A DNA stretch of 14,922 nucleotides. Origin: JBKECY01 sp047975025. GTDB lineage: Bacteria > Bacillota > Clostridia > Lachnospirales > Lachnospiraceae. The stretch lies in contig JBKECY010000017.1 of assembly GCA_047975025.1 (NCBI GenBank), positions 1 to 14,922 of the forward strand, given 5' to 3'. The translations under genes were made by a program, and so were the position numbers. Each line of letters starts with the position of its first letter. The first letter of the stretch is position 1. Below, piece by piece: positions 1 through 8,100 of this stretch. The notes beneath the pieces were generated by a model. That model did no database searches. It saw nothing but the letters and a program-made list of their open reading frames with translations, and had not been told where the DNA came from.

Positions 1-19
1 ATAACGGAGGTGGAGAGGT

Positions 20-382
20 ATGAAAAAACTAACTGTAGTCAGTTTTGCCTTGATTATAGTGTTGCTTTTTTCGGGGTGTTCAAAAAAGCCTTCTGGTATG
101 AGCGATGAAGAATATCAATTGGGGGTTGACGGTGTGGCGATCTGCGACCAACTAATTAAAGGACAGTTGACATTGGAGCGGGCACAAGAGAAAATAGGCG
201 CTCTCGAGGAAGAATGCAATGAGTTGGATTCTTATGAGGGATTGCCATCAAGATTGGCATTCAGTACGCTTTCCTTGGGATTGTGGACGTATAAAGTAGA
301 TGGTGAAGAAAATATCGGGGACTTCATAGATGATAGGAATTCTTTTGCAAAAACTTTCAATATACAAGAATACAAAGAATGA
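20..382 (+). CDS. Small secreted lipoprotein next to integrase
   Basis: This 120-residue protein starts with a lipoprotein signal: KK at residues 2-3, a hydrophobic core, and the lipobox LFSGC, with the lipidated Cys at residue 20. The mature protein should therefore be anchored to the outer face of the membrane. The roughly 100-residue mature part is acidic and mostly helical in appearance, with no catalytic motif I recognise. The start is supported by GGAGG at 6-10, nine bases before the ATG, with a second GGAGAGG closer in. It lies 171 bases upstream of, and on the same strand as, the integrase, inside the mobile element. Some phages carry a surface lipoprotein in their lysogeny module that blocks superinfection (Ltp of Streptococcus thermophilus phage TP-J34). 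The position fits such a role, but I see no Ltp-type repeat, so that function is only inference. Confidence 0.85.
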   Translation: MKKLTVVSFALIIVLLFSGCSKKPSGMSDEEYQLGVDGVAICDQLIKGQLTLERAQEKIGALEEECNELDSYEGLPSRLAFSTLSLGLWTYKVDGEENIGDFIDDRNSFAKTFNIQEYKE

Positions 383-401
383 CAAATGATTTTTCATTAA
401 A

Positions 402-434
402 TAAAAAAACCGCCCCTGCTACCAACAGGAACGG
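402..434 (-). terminator. Minus-strand Rho-independent terminator before int
   Basis: Read on the minus strand, CCG-TT-CCTG, a 7-nt loop, then CAGG-GG-CGG form an interrupted stem that is followed at once by seven U residues (plus-strand A403-A409). The U tract is only on the minus-strand side. The element would therefore stop antisense transcripts that cross the integrase region from the right, rather than the lipoprotein message. The stem is broken by a 2x2 mismatch, so strength is moderate. Confidence 0.55.
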
Positions 435-456
435 CTTTACATAGATACTATTAACC

Positions 457-505
457 CAAGGCCAATAATACACTACACCTAAGCTGTATTATACCATAGG
501 CCTTG
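457..505 (+). promoter_or_regulatory. Long imperfect hairpin in integrase leader
   Basis: CAAGGCC (457-463) is complementary to GGCCTTG (499-505), and ATAATAC (465-471) is complementary to GTATTAT (486-492). Together they give a 7+7 bp stem with a small asymmetric internal loop and a 14-nt apical loop. The hairpin sits between the lipoprotein and integrase genes, with no U tract directly after it, so it does not look like a simple terminator. It could be an RNA control element for integrase or a protein-binding site on DNA. Confidence 0.5.
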
Positions 506-513
506 AAAGTTTC

Positions 514-547
514 ATAGGCTTATTTTTTTACGCCTATTTTTAGGAGG
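514..547 (+). promoter_or_regulatory. Integrase RBS with alternative pairing upstream
   Basis: The integrase ribosome binding site TAGGAGG lies at 541-547, six bases before the ATG. GCCTAT (532-537) can pair with ATAGGC (514-519). Its inner part CCTA (533-536) can instead pair with TAGG (541-544) of the ribosome binding site across a 4-nt loop of U residues. The two pairings exclude each other, so one fold would expose the site and the other would cover it. The short second helix would be weak by itself. Confidence 0.4.
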
Positions 548-553
548 ATTGCT

Positions 554-1891
554 ATGGCAAGGACTTACGAAGGTTACTCGATTATCAAACGAGGAAATAA
601 TTATACTATTTTTGTTAGTGACGGAAATAAGGCTGACGGGAGCCAGAACCGCCATACTGCTACTTTTAAGCCGCCTGTGGAATTGAAGACTGAAAAGCAA
701 CGCTTGAAGACTGCAAAGGTATTTGCCTTTAACTTCGAACAGTCTATCAGAAACGGAACATATCTTAACGGGGAAAAAATAACATTCAAGGAATTCTACG
801 ACAAATGGATCGTTGAATATGCGGAAAAGCGACTAGAAAGCAAGACTGTGGCCACATATAGGCATTTGGCAACCATCCATATAATCCCCGAGATTGGAAA
901 TCTAAAGCTTGCCAAGGTTCAACCTCGCAGACTTAATAGTCTATACAATTTCCTGCTCGAACAAAGGAAAGATGGGAAGCCGGGCGGATACTCTCAGAAA
1001 ACAGTTGAACATATCCACGAACTGATCAGTAGTATCATGGGAACAGCTCTGAAATGGAATATCATATCACAGAACCCCTGCACACGAGTAAGCCCAACCA
1101 GGCAAAGCAATTACAAAGACAAACTGAAGTACTTTACTGTTGAACAGGCAATATCTTTCCTGCAGATGATAGAGCGTCCTTATTATATAGCTATAAAGGC
1201 ACACGCACGAGTAGACGATACTGGAAAACCATACAAAGTAGCTGAATATAAGGAAAAGCATACGTTGCCACTTCAAATGCAGCTATTATTCAAACTGGCC
1301 ATACATACCGGCATGCGCAGGGGTGAACTAGTTGCACTCGAGTGGTCTGACATAGACTTTGATGAATGTACTATTGACATCACAAAAAGCGCTGCGCTCG
1401 TTAATGGGGTTCAATTCGTAAAAGTCACAAAAACAAAAGGATCGGTTCGACTTTTGGCTGTTCCGGGCAATATTATAGCACTGGCTCGTGAAGTTAGAAC
1501 GGAACAGCGGGAGTTGCGAATATCACTCGGTTCTGCATGGGAGGGAGAGAATAATGTTTTCATCCAAAAGTCGGGTAAGCAGATGTATCTTGATACACCG
1601 TACAGGACATTTAGGAAAATGTTGCTAATCTACAATAGCAATTGCAAGTCTGAAGCTGACAAGCTCCCCCTTATTCCATTTCACGGACTGCGACACACTT
1701 CTGCAACTATTATGCTGACTGAAAATGTAGATGTAAGAACAGTTGCTGGAAGACTCGGACATAACAGGTCAAGTACAACAACGGACATATATGGGCACTT
1801 CCTACAAAGGGCAGATCAGCGTGCTTCCCTGGTGCTTGAAAAAGCACTTTCTCAAAATGTGCAACAAATGTGCAACAACGCAAAAAAATAA
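554..1891 (+). CDS. int: Tyrosine site-specific integrase of a mobile element
   Basis: This 445-residue phage/ICE-type tyrosine recombinase would catalyse integration and excision of the element at an attachment site. Residues 1 to about 70 form an arm-binding-like region. Residues about 76-185 resemble the SAM-like core-binding domain. The catalytic domain spans roughly 198-425. The catalytic set is present: Arg255 in TGMRRGEL, a Lys in the KTKGSVR hairpin (probably Lys295), His377-xx-Arg380 in HGLRH, His403 in LGH, and nucleophile Tyr413 in DIYGHF. Nothing is truncated. The start is fixed by TAGGAGG six bases upstream. The gene ends 57 bases before the 3' end of tRNA-Arg, which marks that tRNA as the integration target. 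The last codons are A-rich because they double as the U tract of a minus-strand terminator. Prophage and ICE cannot be told apart from this end alone. Confidence 0.95.
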   Translation: MARTYEGYSIIKRGNNYTIFVSDGNKADGSQNRHTATFKPPVELKTEKQRLKTAKVFAFNFEQSIRNGTYLNGEKITFKEFYDKWIVEYAEKRLESKTVATYRHLATIHIIPEIGNLKLAKVQPRRLNSLYNFLLEQRKDGKPGGYSQKTVEHIHELISSIMGTALKWNIISQNPCTRVSPTRQSNYKDKLKYFTVEQAISFLQMIERPYYIAIKAHARVDDTGKPYKVAEYKEKHTLPLQMQLLFKLAIHTGMRRGELVALEWSDIDFDECTIDITKSAALVNGVQFVKVTKTKGSVRLLAVPGNIIALAREVRTEQRELRISLGSAWEGENNVFIQKSGKQMYLDTPYRTFRKMLLIYNSNCKSEADKLPLIPFHGLRHTSATIMLTENVDVRTVAGRLGHNRSSTTTDIYGHFLQRADQRASLVLEKALSQNVQQMCNNAKK

Positions 1892-1909
1892 CACCTTCCG
1901 AAGAAGATG
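1882..1909 (-). terminator. Terminator for tRNA-Arg, overlapping int stop
   Basis: On the minus strand, CATCTTC, the loop TTCG, and GAAGGTG form a 7-bp stem capped by a UUCG tetraloop, followed by TTATTTTTTT. It lies 39 bases beyond the tRNA-Arg 3' end, on the same strand as the tRNA. Its U tract is the complement of the A-rich last codons of integrase, so the int 3' end and the terminator share bases. It belongs to the mobile element, not to the original tRNA locus. Confidence 0.85.
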
Positions 1910-1923
1910 CCATTCCCTAAAAC

Positions 1924-1937
1924 CCTGTATTTACAGG
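1924..1937. repeat. Short palindrome between int and tRNA-Arg
   Basis: CCTGTA, two T residues, then TACAGG form a 14-bp inverted repeat inside the presumed attachment region. It lies ten bases from the tRNA 3' end. It could be an integrase or excisionase binding site or a minor part of the tRNA trailer. There is no good U tract. Confidence 0.4.
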
Positions 1938-1947
1938 TGTTTCCGTA

Positions 1948-1990
1948 CGTACGCGAGAAGATTCGAACTCCCGACCTTCTGGTCCGTAGC
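1948..1990. other. Probable attachment site (att) at tRNA-Arg 3' half
   Basis: Integrases of this family usually recombine within the T arm or anticodon region of a tRNA gene and restore the tRNA 3' end. Here a complete integrase gene abuts an intact tRNA 3' end in the usual orientation, so the crossover should lie in the tRNA 3' half or just beyond it. The matching direct repeat at the other end of the element is outside the window, so the exact limits are an estimate. Confidence 0.6.
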
Positions 1991-2021
1991 CAGACGCTCT
2001 ATCCAGCTGAGCTACGCGTAC
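1948..2021 (-). tRNA. tRNA-Arg (anticodon ACG)
   Basis: The minus strand folds into a full cloverleaf. The acceptor stem is GTACGCG/CGCGTAC. The D arm is GCTC/GAGC. The anticodon stem TCTGG/CCAGA has loop CTACGGA (anticodon ACG, modified to ICG in bacteria, reading CGN Arg codons). The T arm GGGAG/CTTCT has loop TTCGAAT. The gene is 74 nt with discriminator G and no encoded CCA. All stems are intact, so the gene is functional even though a mobile element ends at its 3' side. It has its own promoter and a downstream terminator. Confidence 0.95.
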
Positions 2022-2053
2022 TTATCTAACATTCGTGCTTTCACACAACGAAC

Positions 2054-2082
2054 ATTGTATCAAATTACCGCCCAGAAGTCAA
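2054..2082 (-). promoter_or_regulatory. Promoter of tRNA-Arg
   Basis: On the minus strand, TTGACT (complement of 2077-2082) is followed by a 17-nt spacer and TACAAT (complement of 2054-2059). A TGA immediately before the -10 box gives an extended -10. The spacing is ideal for the main sigma factor. The tRNA starts about 25 nt downstream of the expected start site. Confidence 0.85.
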
Positions 2083-2112
2083 TGAAAAAATTAAGTTTTT
2101 TATCGTAAGAGA

Positions 2113-2153
2113 AGGCTGCTGCCTCCGGACAATTCCTCCGGGGGCAGCAGCCT
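2113..2153 (-). terminator. Terminator of the giant adhesin gene
   Basis: AGGCTGCTGCC plus TCCGG pair with CCGGG plus GGCAGCAGCCT to form a 16-bp, GC-rich stem with a 9-nt loop, beginning 34 bases after the adhesin stop codon. On the minus strand the stem is followed by only a mixed TTCTCTT tract, so the U run is weak but the hairpin is very stable. It separates the adhesin from the tRNA-Arg transcription unit. Confidence 0.8.
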
Positions 2154-2186
2154 CAATTAATAACTCTGTTGCATATTCAGAAGGTG

Positions 2187-5100
2187 TTATTCAGCGCCTT
2201 CTTTTTTTCTCTTTTTCCATAGGACACCGCCTAAGAGCGCACCTGCACTGAGTAATGCTGTGATAACAAGTACATAGGCATCCGTTGATGTGTCACCGGT
2301 TTTTACTGTTCCGGTCGTTTTAGTTGTGGTTTTCACCGGCGTCTTCGGTGTTACAGATGCCGTCGGTGTCTCAGGTGGTGTGGTTGCAGTTGGTGTCACC
2401 GTTGGTGTTTCCGTCGGTGTTACTGTTGGTGTTTCTGTTGGTACTATTTCTTTGATATACAGTCCTGCATCCCATGTTGTCTGAGCCTCGCCATAGAGTA
2501 GTGCGATATTCATCGTGTTCGCAACGGAGACAGTATTATTGTCATTGCGATACTGTGCATCCGAGTTACGAACATGCTCTACATTCGCTATCGTCCACAA
2601 ATAATCTGCTTCCTGACTGATCGGGTTTTTGTTGAATCGTACGATGTACGTTCCTTCTTTCAGACCGGTAAAGGAATAACTTCCATCCGCTGCCGTTAGT
2701 GCGCTTTGGATTGCCGTACTACTTCCGACCGCCAATAATTCAACCTGTAAATTCTCCAGCATGCTTTCCTTGCTGTCGCGGATACCGTTTTGATTGGCAT
2801 CGATCCATGCATGACCTGCGATGGTTCCTACCTTGAACAGTCCGGCATCCATATTTTCCTGGTTCACTACTGGTGTGAATGGTTCTGATGTTCCGATGCG
2901 CCCTTCCTCGAGGATTGATCTTACGTCTGTGTCAATGGTTGTATCAGTATTCGCTGTATTATACGCACTGAATTCGTAGATTGTCTGGTTCGGATTGATA
3001 AATTCCAGTCGGTATTGTATATTCTCTCCAAAGTCCAAGCCATCGAATCTATAGGCTCCATTCGCGTCTACTGTGGTGCGGGCCAGTTCCTGTTCCGCAT
3101 CCTCTCCCACTTGCTGGTACAGGATTACTTCTACATTGTCGGCCAGTGATTCCTGACTTTCCCCATTATTGTTGAGTCCGTCGTAATTTCTGTCTTCCCA
3201 TACTTTACCGCTTATGTAGTTAGGAAGTTCGAATAAGCCAATTCCGACAACACCATCTGTCTGCGCATATGCAAGTGTAATTGGGGCTGTCTCTGCCTGG
3301 TCGTCAGTATTTTCATTGCTGTAAAGCACATCTGAGTCAAGTAGTGGATCTGCGCCTTCATTTGGCAGTACCCAGCGGAACGTAGCATCTGATTTATTCA
3401 GCGGACTCTTATCCGCTGTTAGTACATAGTCATCTGCTGCTTTTAAATGCTCGAACAGGAATTCACCCGATGCATCTACAATTACGTCTCCACTGTCATA
3501 GCCAAGGGACTCGCTTGTCAGGCGTACTGTAATTCCGCCAAATAAACTTTCGTCCGTATCTTTGACATTTTGTGTTCCCTGGTTTCTATCATCCAGCCAT
3601 ACAAAGCCTCTGATTTTACTGTCTTTGTACAAGAGTGCATCTATGTTCTCATAGTTGACCGTAAGGTCTGTCAGCCATCTCGTCGATCCGGATAGTTCAG
3701 CATTCGTATCTGCATCCGTCTCAAGCGTCACAACATCTGTGTCAATCATTGTGTCTGTGTTCTCGGTATTGACCTCACTGAACTGATATCCTGTGCTGTC
3801 CGGATTTTCAAATACAATCTGATACTGCGCGTCTTCTGCCAGGAAATCAATACCTCTAAAGGCGTACTGTCCCTGCGCATCACTGACCACGTATTCCAAG
3901 GTTCCTCCGACAATACCGTCGGCATCGACTTTCACCAGCTCCGGCGTGCCGCTGTCACCTGTCTTTTTGTACAGATACACCTTCACATTGGCCAGTGGGT
4001 TTTCTCCGTCGGATTGTATCCCGTCATAATTGATATCTTCCCACACTCGGCCACTGATATAATTCAGCAGACTACGCAGCCCGGCATCTATGTTTTCTGT
4101 ATCTGCCGCGTAGGCGACTGTGAAGTTATTGGTACGCGCCGCCTCTGCCGCCTCGTCATCTGTCTCGTACACTGCATCTGAATCAATTGATGTATCTATG
4201 CCCTGATGTGCATAGGTCCAGAGATAGGTGCGGTCGTATGCTGTGACATCTGACTTATCGAATACGATATAGTAATCGTCTCCTGAAAAAACATCGCTGA
4301 ATGTATAACTTCCATCATCATTGGTCACCGTCTCTTGGATTGGGTCGGTCACAGACTCTTTCATAAGAGTCACTTTGATATTAGATACGGGCAGTTCGCC
4401 ATCATCCTGAATTCCGTTGTCGTCATCATCATACCACGCATAGCCGCTAATATTACTTTTCTTGTACATTCCTGCATCTGCTGACTCATCATTATTGTCA
4501 ATCAGGGTAATGGCATCTGTTGTGCCTACTGTGTAATTGAGTTCATTATTTTTCTGACTGATAATATCACTGTCCAGAGCTCTGCTAGCTCCTTCACCAG
4601 CCGGGCTGAATTTCCAGATATCAGGATCTGTACTGACTACCTTTACTTTGTATAATCGTTCATACTGTCCGGTCTTAGTCTGGTCTGAGCCATACGAGGA
4701 TTTCAGATTCGTGAACTGATAGCCCCCTAAGTCATCTGTCGTTGTCGTATCCGCCAGAACATATTTTAGTATAGGGTTGCCGTTGCTGTCTGTTTTAACC
4801 TTGCCGTCTGTCCCTTTTTCTGCTTCTGACATATACAGCTCAACTGTCGCACCGGCGATACCCGGTTCATTTGAAGTATCCCCCTGGATACCATCGTAGT
4901 TCTTGTCCTCCCAGACAGTACCGGTCAATGTTTTCAATGTATCCCGCAGGATTGCACTGACATACTCTGTTTCAAGAGTGGCTGAGCCTGTGGCACTTCC
5001 TCCCACATAGGGTGTAAGTGCTACTGCGAACGAGGAATCTGCTACTTTCCCTACATTTGCTGCCAAGCAGTTATACGAGAGGTCTGCATTGATCTTCATA

Positions 5101-8100
5101 TCATATTCAATGATCAGAGAATCACCTGCCTTCAGTATTTCATCCGTGCCGAACGTAAATCGCAATGCTGTGGCACCGGCCGCTGCAGCAGACAGCAGGC
5201 TTGTATCTTCTGTCCACCCGGCAGCCGCTGTCGAGTAATTGGCACTGCCATCCGCAGAGATATACACTGTGTAATCCGTTAGCGGAATCAGCGGATCAGA
5301 TTGTTTATAAATTCTGAGACTTCCTGGAATAATGTTCCACCATTTGTCCTCTCCTATGGATGTCCACTGTGTCCCTCTGCTGCTGGATTTCGTTATATAT
5401 GTATCACTACTATACGGGATTGTATCTATAAAATCCAAGTCCTTTAAATAATCCTGTGCATCTTCCGGTGATTTATCATTTTGAAGCGTTAACCTGTAAG
5501 AAACAGTATCACCAGCATGTACATCTACCGGGTTTTTAGAACTATCCCATGTATCTGCGGACATTTTATCTGTACGTATGGATTTTTGGATTTTCACCTG
5601 CTCCGTACGCGTTATGTTTATATTGGGCGCCTCTGACTGAATAAACATCCCTCGGCCGGGAATTAAAGCATCCAGCATGTCATACACTTCCTGTGTACTG
5701 GACTCACCCGTTCCATCTGCAATGGTGCCTGAAGCCCCCATCCCACTGATAAAAGCTGCGCCGCTCGGATAGAGCACAGATGGATTCAGATCTTGTCCGC
5801 TAGTAGCGTATGCAGTGTTTCCCAGAGTCTCTTTGGTAAGTATCTGTGACAATTGTGCCGCAAATGTAATTGTTAAACTATCCCCGGCACCTAACGTAAC
5901 ATCCGGGAAATCCCATATGACTGTGTTACTCTCATTGTGCTGCAGGTATTTATTTAGGGCTGAACTGTCGATATTCTCACTCTGTCCACCCGAGCGATTG
6001 ATGACAACACTATAATCTGACAGTCCCGTTTCCTCATTCATAGCTAAGCTCATCATGTTCTGCGGCATAATATCTGCTACCACAGGGTGGACAAAATCAA
6101 TCTTTGAGGATGACACATTTTTCACGATAATTTCATAGGAAACGGTGTCTCCTGCTTTCGCACTATCACTTTGCCCTTCTGCAAACACTTTGGATACCGT
6201 CATTGTAGGTCTCTTGTCATTGGTCGGTAGGGCAAATGTACATACATCACTATCTGCTGTCATATTCGTAGCAGAAGCGGTAACCGTATTTCGGATCTCT
6301 TTTACTTCTGCTTGCGTGCCTGTTGGTACAAACTGGTGTACATCGGTCTCCACGCGGATATAGCCCGGTGTAAAACCTGTGCCAACCTGAACCTCCGTCA
6401 CGTCATTGGAGTCTGGCTTCGTGCTGCTATAACGTACTACAAAGGTCTGATTATTTGCCTCAGGCAGCTCAAATTTTGTTTCAGCCGCACTTAGTTCCTT
6501 CCAGTCACCTCCGTTTACCTGCGCCCACACCGGAGTCAGTGTTTTGCTTTCCTGTGCGCTTAGATCCTGATATGCGGTAGTTCTTTGGATGTAGATCGCA
6601 CTGATCTTGTATTCCGGTGACGTTCCCGTGATTTCGGAAAGTGTTTCGGAGTTAATATTTGCCTGTCCGTAGAATGTAAGTCCGCTGTCTGCTACGGTTA
6701 AGTTGTGGATTGGCAGCTCTGATTCTAATTTGTCCTTATCCAGCGTGACCATATAAGAAGGTTTTACCCCTGCTTTTGATAATGGACTTTCTATGTTGGA
6801 TTCAAATTTTTCGTCCGTAAGGACTTTTTCCACATCAAGGCTTGGTGTAGCTGTGATTTTCTTATTCAGTACAGTGACTGCATATACGCCTTCATCCGCT
6901 TTCGGATAACCACCGGATAAATCGTAGTAGGGCTTAGTATACCATGTATTTAATTCATAGCCTGTTGGAGCACTAACTTCTACCACCCGGTATTTTGTGC
7001 CGTTTGCACTTGGTATCTTATAAAACGGTCCAAAGATGATTAAACCATCTGCATCTGTCACAAACTCATCATTATCCAGTATGCGGACATACTCACCGGC
7101 TCCGTTCATTTCATAAATCTCGAACTTGGCACCACTTAGTCCTTCATCTACTTTTTCATTGTTTGCCATATACTTGTCATAGTCAACCTTACGCACCGCG
7201 AGGCGGAATCCAATAAATGGATTTTCTATGGTCAACTCCGACTTATCAGCATCCCAGTCAGTACTGGCTGATTGTGTATATAGCTCATTATTTATGGCAT
7301 CATACTTCACCAAAATAGATTGTGCCTTGGCAGCCGAAACACTTTCGTATGCCTCGTTCAAAGCCAGGAAATTATGGCTTCCGTCCGCTGCAAGTGCCTC
7401 AACTACACGATATTCTCCAACACCGATATTTTCAAACGTCGTACTGCCCACAGGATCACCTGCTCCGCCGACACTGGTTTCTTGCGGAGACTGTATGGCT
7501 TCAAACACTCCCTCTGCATTCTTTTTGTACAGTGTAATTGTTACCCCGGAGATTTTCTCTTCAGATGCAGGTACAATCTCATTGCCCATACTATCCGTAA
7601 TGGCATTATATTCGGTTGTCTTGGTAACTGTCAGTTCTATGGATTTTGGATTATAACATACAATAGAGTTTACCAAATTCACATAGGATGCATTCTTTCT
7701 TTCTGCAATTTCTAACTTATAGAGATTCGTGGTTGTCAGGGAATAGCCGCTTGGTGCTTTGGTCTCTTCTACCCAATATGTACCACCCGGCAGCTCACCT
7801 TCGTACACACCTGACAGACCTCCGACAGAAGTGTCTGTTACATTGAGTACCCAGTCGCCCTTGCTTCCATTATTATCTTTATAAATGGCAAACTCGGCTC
7901 CCTTTAGGTTGGTAGGTGCTGTCGCAGGCAATCCCGTACTTGGGTTCCCGTCAATTTTGAATATTTTAAACGCTCCGCTCTTAAGATTATTGTAGAAGCG
8001 TCGAGTTAAATTATTTCCTGCATCATCCGCTTTAAGCGGAGAGCTTTGGGAGCTGACCACGCCATAGCCGTCAGCATTATTATTGGCCAGATACACCAGA

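Noticed and set aside
505..545. Integrase promoter around TTGAAA (503-508)
   Set aside because: No acceptable -10 box lies 16-18 bases downstream. The only TA-rich hexamers are at the wrong distance, so no promoter is called.
512..700. Minus-strand 62-codon frame ending near the minus-strand terminator at 402-434
   Set aside because: It is antisense to the integrase leader and N-terminus and has no protein-like features. The terminator is better explained as a stop for antisense readthrough.
1743..2108. Plus-strand 121-codon frame across the int end and tRNA
   Set aside because: It overlaps the catalytic end of integrase out of frame, then the tRNA gene on the other strand and its promoter. 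Not a credible gene.
2190..4930. Calcium-binding claim for all six SdrD-like repeats
   Set aside because: Several loops lack some of the Asp/Asn positions (for example the fourth copy), so only resemblance to the metal loops is stated.
7228..7715. Overlapping plus-strand frames of 131-142 codons inside the adhesin
   Set aside because: They are antisense to a continuous adhesin frame with clear domain structure, overlap each other in different frames, and show no ribosome binding site or protein-like pattern.
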